Below, piece after piece: positions 1 to 12,905 of a stretch of 64,000 nt of DNA. The stretch spans positions 2,772,501 through 2,836,500 of the forward strand of contig NZ_CP047026.1 of NCBI RefSeq assembly GCF_009796785.1, written 5' to 3'. A program made the translations under genes and the position numbers. Within the stretch, counting starts at the first letter, position 1. Every line of letters starts with the position of its first letter. The DNA is from Polaribacter sp. L3A8. GTDB lineage: Bacteria > Bacteroidota > Bacteroidia > Flavobacteriales > Flavobacteriaceae. A model generated the notes under the pieces. The model saw only the letters and a list, made by a program, of their open reading frames with translations. It searched no databases and had not been told where the DNA came from.

Positions 1-1227
1 TTTTGTTTCTCCTAAGTCTTCTTTCAGATTATAAACTACAGATCCATAATTATTTAAAGTAATCATTTTGTAATCTCCAGTTCTAATTGCAGAAGCCTCT
101 AGTTTTTTCCAAAATAAGTTTTTATGAGGATTACCTGTTTTAGTATTATTTAAATATGGCATTAAATTAACTCCATCTAACTCTAAATTTTCTTCATAGA
201 TATTTGCTGCTGCTATTGAAGTTACAAAAATATCTAGTGATGAGGTTAATCCATTAAATTTTTCATTGCCTTTAATTACTGAAGGCCAACTCATTAAAAA
301 TGGCACACGGTGGCCACCTTCAAAGTTATTACCTTTCCAACCTTTTAAAGACCCCGTTTTCGATTCGTTATTATGAGCCCCACCATTATCACTTAAAAAA
401 TATATAATTGTATTATCTCTAACCCCTAAGGTTTCTAATTTATCTGTTAATTTACCGATGTTCTCATCTAAAGACCAAGTCATTGCAGCTAACTTTTGTC
501 TTGGATGATTTTTAAATTTTTCTAAATCTTCTTTTTTAGCGTGCATTGGTGTATGCACAGCATTGTATGATAAATACATAAAAAATGGTTGGTTTTTAGA
601 ATCCTCTATATATTTTAGAGATTGATCTCCTAAAACATCTGTCATATAACCGTCAAAAATTACACGTTTTCCATTATTTTGTAACATATCGTTTCTTGAT
701 GGATTTTTTATTGGAAAATAAGACCTACTACCAGAAATAAAACCATAAAAATCATCAAAACCTCTTTGGTTTGGATGGTCTGAAACGTCTTCTCCTAAAT
801 GCCATTTTCCTAAAGCATATGTATTGTAACCATTTTTTTGAAACACATTTGCAATTGTAGTTACGTTATCACTTAAACCAATTCCTGCTGTTCCATTTGC
901 CTCAAATCCAAATCGTTGTTGGTATTTACCCGTAATTAAACCTGCTCTAGAAGGTGCACAAACTGTTGCACTAACATGTGCATCTGTAAATACAACTCCG
1001 CTTTTTGCTAATTTATCTATGTTAGGCGTTTGTAAGTCTTCACTACCCATAAAACCAAAATCTACATAGCCAGCATCATCAATTAAAATTATGATAACAT
1101 TTGGTTGTACATTTTTTAGTTTTTTACTTGTTACTAATCTGTTTTTACTGTTAGTTTCTTTAGTTTTACAGCTAAAACTGATTATCAGTAGAATAAAAAA
1201 ACTTAAACAAATACTATTTAATTTCAT
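1..1227 (-). CDS. S1-type sulfatase lipoprotein, 3' end beyond the window
   Basis: Formylglycine-dependent sulfatase, expected to remove sulfate esters from an algal glycan in the periplasm or at the cell surface. The frame is open from an ATG at 1227 to base 1 (409 codons) and has no stop, so the C-terminus is missing. The N-terminus is a lipoprotein signal with the candidate lipid-attachment Cys at residue 20. The metal-binding start of the fold (LIDDAGY, residues 48-54) is followed by the catalytic motif CAPSR, with Cys90 to be converted to formylglycine. A GKWHLG motif and a late SDNGG metal-site motif are also present. The visible end reads VVYNLKEDLGETK, typical of the sulfatase C-terminal subdomain, so only a short tail should be missing. 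It follows the GH43-like gene with a short gap and is probably co-transcribed. The exact S1 subfamily and sulfate position cannot be read by eye. Confidence 0.95.
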   Translation of the reverse strand, partial: MKLNSICLSFFILLIISFSCKTKETNSKNRLVTSKKLKNVQPNVIIILIDDAGYVDFGFMGSEDLQTPNIDKLAKSGVVFTDAHVSATVCAPSRAGLITGKYQQRFGFEANGTAGIGLSDNVTTIANVFQKNGYNTYALGKWHLGEDVSDHPNQRGFDDFYGFISGSRSYFPIKNPSRNDMLQNNGKRVIFDGYMTDVLGDQSLKYIEDSKNQPFFMYLSYNAVHTPMHAKKEDLEKFKNHPRQKLAAMTWSLDENIGKLTDKLETLGVRDNTIIYFLSDNGGAHNNESKTGSLKGWKGNNFEGGHRVPFLMSWPSVIKGNEKFNGLTSSLDIFVTSIAAANIYEENLELDGVNLMPYLNNTKTGNPHKNLFWKKLEASAIRTGDYKMITLNNYGSVVYNLKEDLGETK

Positions 1228-1238
1228 ATTATTAATTT

Positions 1239-2378
1239 TTATTTATCAAAAAAATCTAAACTCCATTCAGAATACCATTTTATGATTGGCTTTTCATCTT
1301 CAAACTCAATTGGCAACCATACATATCTGCCATTAATTGCGTTTTGAGGCATCCATCTATCTGCCATAAAAATATAAGCATCTTTTTTACCCATTACTGG
1401 TAAAATGTGAGTACTTTGACTATGAAAAGTAGTTTTTCTCTCTTTTTCATTACCTCTTGCAGGGTTTCCTAAAGAAGTCCAACTACCAAGCATATTATCT
1501 GCCATTGCAGATCTTGCACTATTTGGGTCCCAACCTGTTAAACCAGAAGATATCATAAAATACTTTCCATCTTTCTTAAATATAGCTGGTGCTTCATTAT
1601 TTCCTCCAGGAAAAACACGTATATATTCGTCTGAAAGCGAAAGAAAATCAGAACTTAATTTAGATATTATTAAAGTTCCATTTTCTTCGGATGCTGTAAT
1701 GTGATATGCAACACCATCATCGTCTTTAAAAAGAGTCATATCTCTAGACATTTGCCCACTTTCAAAATCTCTTAAGAAATAGACACCATGCACAGAGCCT
1801 TCACCCCATTTTAGTTTTTGTTTTGACATTTTTTTTGCATGCTGCTTTTGTTCTTCACTAAAGTTTTTAGGCCATACATTAGGATGCATTCTAAAACTAT
1901 CTATATAATTATAAGGACCTGTAACATTATCTGAAACTGCAACACCAACTAATGCAGCATCATAACCTCTGCCTTTTAATTCGTGATGAAACCACATAAC
2001 ATATTTCTTAGTTTTATCATTATAAATAACTTTTGGGCGCTCAATTAAACTGCCTTCTACTAATTTAGATGACGGGTCTTTTGTTACTTTTAAAGCAACT
2101 CCTTCATTTTTCCAATTGTATAAATCTTTAGATGAATAAACCCTTACACCAACCCAAGATTGGTTTCCTCTACTACCTTTAACTTTGTGTTCTCCAAATA
2201 GATAATAAGTATCATTTTTAGTTAATACTCCTGCTCCATGTGCATTAATATGTACACCATCTGTATCTTTCCAGATTTCCCCTGGTTTAAAACTACTATG
2301 TTTTTCTTGCGCAAAATAATTATGAAATGAAACTATTAAAATAGATATATATATTATTGACTTGATATTTTTTATCAT
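1239..2378 (-). CDS. GH43 (subfamily 24-like) exo-beta-1,3-galactanase candidate
   Basis: Secreted five-bladed beta-propeller glycosidase of the GH43 type, 379 residues with a signal peptide (residues 1-24). The opening GEIWKDTDGVHINAHG and the blades that follow match the GH43_24 style, whose characterised members are exo-beta-1,3-galactanases or galactosidases. The usual GH43 N-terminal catalytic Asp is not evident. By comparison with the known exo-beta-1,3-galactanases, Glu262 in NNEAP would be the acid, Gln321 in FHSQSTH the unusual base, and Glu113 in ERPK a binding residue. These assignments are inferred from motif context. No extra binding module or T9SS tail is seen, unlike the paralogue at 8063-10012. 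It lies between the GH16 gene and a sulfatase in the same strand run. Confidence 0.85.
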   Translation of the reverse strand: MIKNIKSIIYISILIVSFHNYFAQEKHSSFKPGEIWKDTDGVHINAHGAGVLTKNDTYYLFGEHKVKGSRGNQSWVGVRVYSSKDLYNWKNEGVALKVTKDPSSKLVEGSLIERPKVIYNDKTKKYVMWFHHELKGRGYDAALVGVAVSDNVTGPYNYIDSFRMHPNVWPKNFSEEQKQHAKKMSKQKLKWGEGSVHGVYFLRDFESGQMSRDMTLFKDDDGVAYHITASEENGTLIISKLSSDFLSLSDEYIRVFPGGNNEAPAIFKKDGKYFMISSGLTGWDPNSARSAMADNMLGSWTSLGNPARGNEKERKTTFHSQSTHILPVMGKKDAYIFMADRWMPQNAINGRYVWLPIEFEDEKPIIKWYSEWSLDFFDK

Positions 2379-2402
2379 CTTTATTTATTATTACCTAAGA
2401 AA

Positions 2403-4577
2403 CTAAAGGTTTGTATAAATTATTTTTCGCCATAAAAAATTATTACCTGTATTAAACTTAAAAAAATAGATTCCTTCTGCTAGAACTGGTAGCATTGTAA
2501 TTTCCGATACTTCTTTTTCTAAAATTTTTGTTTGCACTTTTTTTCCTGTAACATCAAATATTTCCAACTCTAAAATTTTAATAAAATCTTTAACTGTAAT
2601 TGTAATTTTTCCGTTTGTTGGATTTGGGTAAATACGTAACTTATCTATTGAATTAAAAATATCAATATTTAATACATTTCCACCGCAAGCATCACCAATA
2701 CCATTATTATCAGTATCTTTTTGTTCTGTATTTGGGGTTGTTTTGCAATTGTCTAATATATCTAAAACACCATCATTATCATCATCTATATCAAATACAT
2801 CTGGCACCCCATCTTTATCTATATCTGAAGGGCCATTTAGAATAGTAATTTTATCAAAAATTGGCATATTTTCTTGAGATTGAGATATTGTTATAGCATT
2901 TATTCCTGCATTTAAATTAACCAGAAAAGTTCTTTCTGCCATTTGTCCTCCAGCATCACACCAATTGCCCGATCTTTCAAAAAACCCATTGTATAAAAGC
3001 GCTCCATTTACGTGAACTTTTGCACTTCTATTATTTGCAGACATATATGCTACATTTAAAATATAAGAGCCAGCCTCATTTACTGGCACATTTGTATAGT
3101 TTAAATTTTTATTTGGTACTGGGTTTAAATTTATATACTGTCCATTTGAAGCAGTATTACAGTTCTGTAACGCACTTGCACCTGCATATAAAGCATCTTC
3201 GGCTTCGCCAGTCCATAAAACCTCTGAACTAATTTCATCTAAAAAATTAATATCTAATGTTGAACTACTCTTAATATTTAACACATCAAAAGCTCCCCAA
3301 TAACCTGTAGAATTTTCATTTTTACCTACAGAAGTTAATTTTATATTGTAATTCCCTTTTTCTAGATAAATAGCTCCAAAAGTTTGCGATTTTTCTTTAA
3401 CTGATGCTCCATAAAGATCTAATACTTGATCAAACTCATGCCAAACACCTTCTTCTATTTCTATGGATGCTTTAAATTGACCAAAAGTACTAAAGGTTAA
3501 ACCTGATAAATTATAGGTATAATAACCACTTTCTGTATGGCAGATATTCTCTAAAACTACTTCATCTCCTTCACCATTTGACTGGAATCTTAGTAACGAA
3601 TCATTAGATGCTAAAGAGTTTTGAACAACATCTGTTGTTGCTCCATTGCTTGCGTATTCTAAATTTTCTACCTCTTTAATAGGATTAAGACAAGCATAAT
3701 TATCTAATTCCCAAACCCTAACGTAATCTACATAAGCATGTGTAAGTGTCCCAACTGGTTCTTTTGTAAAATTATCTCCAGAAAAACCAAAACTAGCACC
3801 ATCTGAAAGCCAAATATATTGTGGTACCTGTGGAATCCATTTTGGATCTGAATACGTAATTTTTAATTTACCATCATAATAAATCTTTATGGCATCTGGG
3901 GTCCATAATACACCAAATGTATGAAAACCTTCATGTAAGCCTGGTGTTTCATACCTTTTTGTATTTGCTTTATGTGCACTTGCATAACCATCTATGTGTA
4001 TTACAGATTTTGTATAATCTCCTGTCCAAGCAGATTCAAAAACATCTACTTCTGCTCCATCTCTTCCTGTTCCATCTATATTACCCATATTATCTCCCTG
4101 AAACCAAAACGCAGTATGAGTACCTTTATCTGCTTGTGCTATTTTAATTCTTGTTTCATAATAACCAAAAGCTTTTTCGAACCTATTATTAGAATTTACA
4201 GAACCACAAGTCATTGTATTGGCGTTGTACTTTTGCACTCTTAAAACAAGGTTTCCATCTACTTCCCAAGTGTTTTGAGGTCTCCAAAACCATTGAGAAA
4301 TTCCTAAACCTGGTCTAGAGTTTCTAGATTTTTCGCTATTAGACACCCCCCATTTAGAGCCATCTATTTCTGTATCATTAAACTCGTCACTAAACGTCAT
4401 TTCCCAGTCTCCAAACAAATCAACTCCATTTGGTTTAACAGATGCAGGTGTTTCAGTATCCACCATTTCTTGAGAAAAAAGAAAATTAACAGCTAATAAA
4501 TTAAACAGTATTATAAAACTACATCTTATCTTTTTATGTATTGTTTCAGTTAAAAAATAATTTAAGATTATACTCAT
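2403..4577 (-). CDS. Modular GH16 endo-glycanase with CBM-like module, TSP3 repeats and T9SS tail
   Basis: Extracellular endo-acting beta-glycanase of family GH16. Signal peptide about residues 1-36. GH16 jelly-roll about 50-292 with the catalytic motif EVDVFE (Glu176, Asp178, Glu181). A beta-rich region of unknown type spans about 300-440, and a CBM6/35-like sandwich about 452-580 (starts GEAEDALYAG). Calcium-binding thrombospondin type 3 repeats lie at about 584-630 (DIDKDGVPD, DDDNDGVLD). A type A T9SS sorting domain begins at about 646 (IYPNPTNGK). GH16 includes laminarinases, agarases, porphyranases, carrageenases and endo-beta-1,3-galactanases. With GH30 and GH43_24-like neighbours, an endo-galactanase is favoured, but this is inference. 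The start lies 6 bp after the stop of the upstream LacZ-type gene, so the two are probably co-transcribed. Confidence 0.92.
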   Translation of the reverse strand: MSIILNYFLTETIHKKIRCSFIILFNLLAVNFLFSQEMVDTETPASVKPNGVDLFGDWEMTFSDEFNDTEIDGSKWGVSNSEKSRNSRPGLGISQWFWRPQNTWEVDGNLVLRVQKYNANTMTCGSVNSNNRFEKAFGYYETRIKIAQADKGTHTAFWFQGDNMGNIDGTGRDGAEVDVFESAWTGDYTKSVIHIDGYASAHKANTKRYETPGLHEGFHTFGVLWTPDAIKIYYDGKLKITYSDPKWIPQVPQYIWLSDGASFGFSGDNFTKEPVGTLTHAYVDYVRVWELDNYACLNPIKEVENLEYASNGATTDVVQNSLASNDSLLRFQSNGEGDEVVLENICHTESGYYTYNLSGLTFSTFGQFKASIEIEEGVWHEFDQVLDLYGASVKEKSQTFGAIYLEKGNYNIKLTSVGKNENSTGYWGAFDVLNIKSSSTLDINFLDEISSEVLWTGEAEDALYAGASALQNCNTASNGQYINLNPVPNKNLNYTNVPVNEAGSYILNVAYMSANNRSAKVHVNGALLYNGFFERSGNWCDAGGQMAERTFLVNLNAGINAITISQSQENMPIFDKITILNGPSDIDKDGVPDVFDIDDDNDGVLDILDNCKTTPNTEQKDTDNNGIGDACGGNVLNIDIFNSIDKLRIYPNPTNGKITITVKDFIKILELEIFDVTGKKVQTKILEKEVSEITMLPVLAEGIYFFKFNTGNNFLWRKIIYTNL

Positions 4578-4583
4578 CAGTTT

Positions 4584-7811
<3,228 letters not shown>

Positions 7812-8062
7812 TTATGTTGATTTTGTGATATTTAGCAATCGATTTTTAATTAAACAAAACTTAAAATTGAAGTTTTAAGGGTATCAAAATACTTTTTAAG
7901 AAATCAAAATTTCTCAAAAAATAAAAATAACACATATCACTTTTATAAACATAGTCTTTACTTTTGTATATATAGACAAAAAAATATTTATAAAAATGCG
8001 TCTTAATACAAAATTGTGCAGTAGATTTTTAAGTTCGTTAAAAAAAAGTATTTATAGATTTA

Positions 8063-10012
8063 TTATTCTTTAACAAATTTGTGTGCCTTGTTGTTTATTA
8101 AAATAACATAATATCCAACATCTAATTTAGAGATATCAATAGTTTTTCCTGTGTTTTTAATTAGCTCTTTTCCGAGAATATTATAAACTTTATAAAGAGT
8201 ATCATCGTCTGCATTTTTAATAGTTAAAATATCTTTTGCAGGGTTTGGATATACAGAAATTTGTGATTCTTCAAGATTAATGTTTTTGGTAGATAATATG
8301 GTATTAGAAAACACTTCTATTGCCTGTTTTTGAACATTAAATTTATCATCTAAATAAAAAACTGTGTAAGTACCTAAATCTTTCGACTGAATATTATTTA
8401 ACACAGGTGCTCTTCCATTAAAATAATAACCATTAGGTCCATGCCAACTAAATGTTCCAAAATATTGTGTTTGCCCAAAATTATCTTGCGCTTGTGGTCC
8501 AAATTGCACTTGACTTCCTTGGTTTACTTGAATGTTTGTTCCTGATTTCCAGCCTTGACTATCTGTATTGTAGTAAGAGTTTATTCCTCCAGATGTATAC
8601 TCGCTACTAATTATTAATTTTATTTCTGATGCTGTTGCAAAACTAGTTTCATTAAAGTCTGAAAGCGCAACAAACTTCATAAATTTAGCACTTTTTTGTT
8701 GAAAATATAGTTCGCTCCAATACCCTAACCAACCAGAAGCAACCGGAGCTCCCCAATTAATGCCATCCTCACTTAAAAAAAGTTGAAAATCTCTAAGAAT
8801 TCCATTTAAACTATTATCTAATCTTGGCACGTAACTTAAGCCAGAAATACTATAACTAGCACCCAAATCTATTACAAATTCATGAGGAAAATTATCTTGT
8901 CCAGAATTGTAACGAGAGTGCCATATTGTATTTTTATTACCATCAAAAACATTTGTTAAAGGAAAATTACCAGAAACTGTTTCTTGACTAGAAACAGATA
9001 CTACACTCCAATTATTTTTTGGAACGTAGGCATTATCATCAAAAGCAGACCAAGTACTTGTTGTTAAATTGATTTTAAATTCTCTTACATAATTCATACT
9101 TAATGTTCCGTTATTAACTGTTAACGGAAATAGTACTGTTTTAGAATTTCTAATATCTGGATCTCTCCATCTATCACCCACATAATAATAATTAGTGCCT
9201 GCTGTACCTGTAATTGTTAAAACGTCTGTAGGTTGAGAATCGAATGTAATTTTATTTCCTACGTTTTTCCAAGAAGACCAACCACTTTTTAAGTTTGTAG
9301 AAGTACTATATTGCATTTGGTTAGGATCCCAACCTGTTTTAGTAGATGATAACATGTAATAAATATTATCTTTTTTAAAAATAACAGGCGCTTCTTTATT
9401 CTGACCAGAAAATAAAACAGTTGCATCTTCTGCACCTCTAAAATTATCTGTTAATGTGTATAAATTTAAACTTTGATTTGCTTTATTTGTTGATACGTAA
9501 TAAGCTTTACCATCTGTATCTACAAACATACTAGCATCATTAGAATCATATCCTTTCGGAAAAAACTCTCTATCATAAGTGTAACTTCCATCTATTGTGC
9601 TAGCATAAAAAACAGCTGCTTTATTATTGGTATATGACGCATTTTGGTATTTAACCCATACTACAAAAGTATTTGTTAAAGCATTGTAAATTAAACAAGG
9701 CCTTTCTGTAATCCGTTCTAAGTTTTTTAATTCATTGTTTGTATTTTTATCAATAATTGTTTTTTTAAACTCCCAATTCATTAAATCTGTAGAAGCATAT
9801 AAGTTAATGCCCTTAAAAGTAAAGGCATCTCTCATATCATTACCAATCATATAAAAAATTCCTTGATGTTTTATGATTGCAACACCATGGGCATTAATTC
9901 TATTACCCGCTGTATCTCTCCAAAAAGTACCGTTTTTTATAGAGTTAACTTGACTAAAAAACTGAAAAGAAAATGCGAACAAGAAGAAAAATATAAGTTT
10001 ATGTAATTTCAT
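8063..10012 (-). CDS. GH43 (subfamily 24-like) with CBM32/F5-8C, Ig-like and T9SS domains
   Basis: Secreted multidomain relative of the 379-residue enzyme at 1239-2378. Signal peptide about residues 1-21. GH43 propeller about 24-325, opening with GTFWRDTAGNRINAHG. By motif the acid would be Glu207 (NKEAP), the base Gln260 (TFDSQPT) and a binding residue Glu104 (ERP). An F5/8 type C (CBM32-like) module follows at about 335-465, with an NVFDGNKNTIWHSRY loop and RDFQLFLSEDG. An Ig-like segment lies at about 475-565 and a T9SS sorting domain from about 575 (SVYPNPAKD). The T9SS tail predicts surface or extracellular location, so this copy probably acts on the polymer while the short copy works elsewhere. 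Exo-beta-1,3-galactanase activity is the best family-based guess. Confidence 0.88.
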   Translation of the reverse strand: MKLHKLIFFFLFAFSFQFFSQVNSIKNGTFWRDTAGNRINAHGVAIIKHQGIFYMIGNDMRDAFTFKGINLYASTDLMNWEFKKTIIDKNTNNELKNLERITERPCLIYNALTNTFVVWVKYQNASYTNNKAAVFYASTIDGSYTYDREFFPKGYDSNDASMFVDTDGKAYYVSTNKANQSLNLYTLTDNFRGAEDATVLFSGQNKEAPVIFKKDNIYYMLSSTKTGWDPNQMQYSTSTNLKSGWSSWKNVGNKITFDSQPTDVLTITGTAGTNYYYVGDRWRDPDIRNSKTVLFPLTVNNGTLSMNYVREFKINLTTSTWSAFDDNAYVPKNNWSVVSVSSQETVSGNFPLTNVFDGNKNTIWHSRYNSGQDNFPHEFVIDLGASYSISGLSYVPRLDNSLNGILRDFQLFLSEDGINWGAPVASGWLGYWSELYFQQKSAKFMKFVALSDFNETSFATASEIKLIISSEYTSGGINSYYNTDSQGWKSGTNIQVNQGSQVQFGPQAQDNFGQTQYFGTFSWHGPNGYYFNGRAPVLNNIQSKDLGTYTVFYLDDKFNVQKQAIEVFSNTILSTKNINLEESQISVYPNPAKDILTIKNADDDTLYKVYNILGKELIKNTGKTIDISKLDVGYYVILINNKAHKFVKE

Positions 10013-10075
10013 TTTTAGTTTTTTTTTAATTAATTATCTACAAGGTATTTACAATAAAAGATTTAAAATAGTTGA

Positions 10076-12880
10076 TTAATAACCTATATCCATTTTTAAA
10101 AAATCAAACTTTTCAGCACTTTCGCCTGCTGTTTTAACTACATCTAAATCTTTCATTTCAATATTTTTAGACGGTTTAAAAGCATCACTTTGCATATAGT
10201 TTAATAAACTATAACGTAATTGTCTTGCAACTGGTCTTTCTGATAATGTTGAGCTTATATCAATAGCAGAAAATATTAATTTTCCAGTTCCTACATTTGT
10301 TTCAAATACATTTGCTAAATGATGATTCGTTACAAAATTATCGATGACACGAACTATTGGTGTAACCTCTAAAGAGTCTATAACTATAGATTTAGAGTTG
10401 ATACATAAATCCCACCATTGCCAATCTGTATGAGTATCTGTTGGAAAACTATTAAAAGCAGGGTTTTTATCATCTACCATTAAACCCATTGTTGCTGGTT
10501 GATTAGGAAAATGTACCGGACTCCAAAAAACAGGTACAAACCTACCTTCTATACCTTTTAAGGCTTTATAATTAGGGTTTAACAACACCTTTTGCCCTTG
10601 CTTTAAGGCTGCTTCCGCATCTTTAAATGATGATGTTATAAGTATATCTTTAGCTGTTGTTGTTACTTTTTTTGGATACACCCAAATATGCCAATTGTTG
10701 GTATATTTTGTCCCTTTTAAACTTACTGTAATATTTAATTTCTCAGCTTTTGTTACGTTTACAGCATAATCTATCTTACCTAAATTTACATTGTTTCCTA
10801 TTGATAAATTTACATTTCTAAAGCTCCCATTTTTTATAACTGAACCTGCATTATTAGTAATTGCCCAATCTAAAGTTTGGTTTGTTTTGTCTTCAAAAAA
10901 GTTAGCAACTTCTAAAGTTGCTTTAAAGTTTTCTCCCGTTTCGTAAACTGCTTTTTCAAAACGAATTAGTGGCACTAATTCACTGTTAAATTGGCTAAAC
11001 TCTTCTGCAGTAATTACACCTTTAGATTCCCAAAAAGCATTTAATAATCCTACCAAAGCTGTTCCTTGACCAGGAAAATCTTGTAATTGTAGTAGTTGAA
11101 AGCCATCGAAACTTGGTGTTTTTAAGGCTCTTTCTATTTCTTCTTTATACAATAAAGCAGCTAATTTTCCTGAGTTAAAAGTAAAATCTGGTGCAAAATC
11201 AATAAGTCCTTTATTTTCTAATTCTATTTTAATTGCCTTAAAATTTAAAGGATCTAAAACACCTGTGTATTTTTTAATTTCACTCATGTCTGGATATACT
11301 GAGTATTGACCAATTTCATGTGTAACCAAAGGGATTTTTATATGTGAAGCTCCGGCAGTAAAATCTGCATTAAAGTGTGGAGGTTTGGCATTAAAAACGC
11401 CTTGTCCACGAATCCAACCTTTATCTGTCCATTGCGCAATAAAAAACTCATCTTCTTTTTCTGGTCTTGTTCCTGTTGGTCTTTGAAAAGAAAATGCTGT
11501 TGTAGCATATAAATGTCTGTTATCTATAGGTTTTAACTCTGCAACCATCTCATTTAAAACACTAATATCTCCTTGTAATTCGTTACCCAAAGCCATAAAA
11601 ATAAAAGAAGGATGATTCCCATAATCTTTTAACATTCTTTGCGCTTCTTCTCTCAAAAAAGCAGTTGTGCTTGGATCTTTTCCAACCTCTAAACTCCAAT
11701 GAGGTAATTCTACCTGATAATAAAAACCGGCTTCGTCTGCTGCCTCAAAGGCTGCTTTTGGTGGGCACCAAGAATGAAAACGTAAATGGTTTAAACCATA
11801 CGCTTTTGCCTGAGTTATTAATTTTGCCCAATCTTCTTTTTTTGTTGGCGGATAACCTGTTAATGGAAAAATAACACATTCTAAGTTTCCTCTTAAAAAA
11901 ATTCTTTTATCGTTTAATGTTAAATCTCCATTATCATTACCCAAATATTTATATCCAAAACTATCTGTTATTTCTCCTGTTTTAGTTATAACCGTAACAT
12001 CATATAAATTTGGATGGAATTCGTCCCAAAGCTGCAGGTTTTCTGGTTTATCAATTTCGAAACTTACCGTATTTTTCTCTCCTTTTTCAATAGAAACGTT
12101 TTCACTAAAAACCTCTTTACCATCTTTAGATTTTATAATACACTTTATTTCATTCTCTAAAACAGATGCTTGCTCAAAACTTATTTTTATTTTATTTGCT
12201 CTACTAATTGGATAAATTTGTAAATTTTCTGGTGCATTTTTTGATGCCGTTTTTAAAAGAATATCCCCTAAAATACCATTCCATTTTATCTGAGTGTGGT
12301 TGGTATAACCATGTGCCATATCTTGGTTTACTTTGTCTGGGTATCTGGTTCCTGCAACATTTATGTACGGAAATTTATTACCATTATCAATTAGTATGGT
12401 TATCAAGTTTTTGCCCTCAGTTAAATGTTCAGTAACATTATAATCATGCTTAGCAACTAAACTATTATTTTTACCAATTAATTTACCATTTACAAATACG
12501 GTAGATTCCCAAATAATTCTCTCTAAACTCAACGTAATATTTTCTTTTACCCAAGCATTCGGAATTTCTATTTCTTTTTGATACCAAGCTTTACCAATAT
12601 ATTGATATTTTCTAGTAAGATTAGACAATACATAGTTGTTCATAGCTGGTTCTAACGTACTTTTTACTCCAATTTCAGCATCATCTAAAGTACCAGGTAA
12701 ATTTATATTTTGTCCTTCAAATTTAGCTGAAGCCCAGTTTTCTTGATTACCTATATCTGTAGAGTCTAATTTTACTTGCCAAGTTCCTTCCAAAGAAATT
12801 GTTTCTATTTTATTAGTTGTGCAGTTAGCAAATAGAAAAAGTATTATAAAAACACTAAAAATTGAACTAATTAATTTCAT
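10076..12880 (-). CDS. GH2 family glycosidase lipoprotein (third member of the local GH2 group)
   Basis: Exo-acting GH2 enzyme with N-terminal jelly roll, Ig-like domain, TIM barrel and a C-terminal extension. I chose the ATG at 12880 rather than the in-frame one at 12919. The later start begins a clean lipoprotein signal (MKLISSIFSVF... FANC) and leaves a 25 bp gap, whereas the earlier start overlaps the upstream gene. From this start the acid/base is Glu434 (MALGNELQG) and the nucleophile Glu522 (VTHEIGQYSVYPD). The segment LQDFPGQGTALVGLL and overall layout are shared with the twin GH2 genes at 19967 and 22816, but identity is clearly much lower. The family covers beta-galactosidase, beta-glucuronidase, beta-mannosidase and others. 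The sugar specificity cannot be settled from motifs. Confidence 0.9.
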   Translation of the reverse strand: MKLISSIFSVFIILFLFANCTTNKIETISLEGTWQVKLDSTDIGNQENWASAKFEGQNINLPGTLDDAEIGVKSTLEPAMNNYVLSNLTRKYQYIGKAWYQKEIEIPNAWVKENITLSLERIIWESTVFVNGKLIGKNNSLVAKHDYNVTEHLTEGKNLITILIDNGNKFPYINVAGTRYPDKVNQDMAHGYTNHTQIKWNGILGDILLKTASKNAPENLQIYPISRANKIKISFEQASVLENEIKCIIKSKDGKEVFSENVSIEKGEKNTVSFEIDKPENLQLWDEFHPNLYDVTVITKTGEITDSFGYKYLGNDNGDLTLNDKRIFLRGNLECVIFPLTGYPPTKKEDWAKLITQAKAYGLNHLRFHSWCPPKAAFEAADEAGFYYQVELPHWSLEVGKDPSTTAFLREEAQRMLKDYGNHPSFIFMALGNELQGDISVLNEMVAELKPIDNRHLYATTAFSFQRPTGTRPEKEDEFFIAQWTDKGWIRGQGVFNAKPPHFNADFTAGASHIKIPLVTHEIGQYSVYPDMSEIKKYTGVLDPLNFKAIKIELENKGLIDFAPDFTFNSGKLAALLYKEEIERALKTPSFDGFQLLQLQDFPGQGTALVGLLNAFWESKGVITAEEFSQFNSELVPLIRFEKAVYETGENFKATLEVANFFEDKTNQTLDWAITNNAGSVIKNGSFRNVNLSIGNNVNLGKIDYAVNVTKAEKLNITVSLKGTKYTNNWHIWVYPKKVTTTAKDILITSSFKDAEAALKQGQKVLLNPNYKALKGIEGRFVPVFWSPVHFPNQPATMGLMVDDKNPAFNSFPTDTHTDWQWWDLCINSKSIVIDSLEVTPIVRVIDNFVTNHHLANVFETNVGTGKLIFSAIDISSTLSERPVARQLRYSLLNYMQSDAFKPSKNIEMKDLDVVKTAGESAEKFDFLKMDIGY

Positions 12881-12905
12881 AAATGGGTTCTTTAAATTAT
12901 TTGAT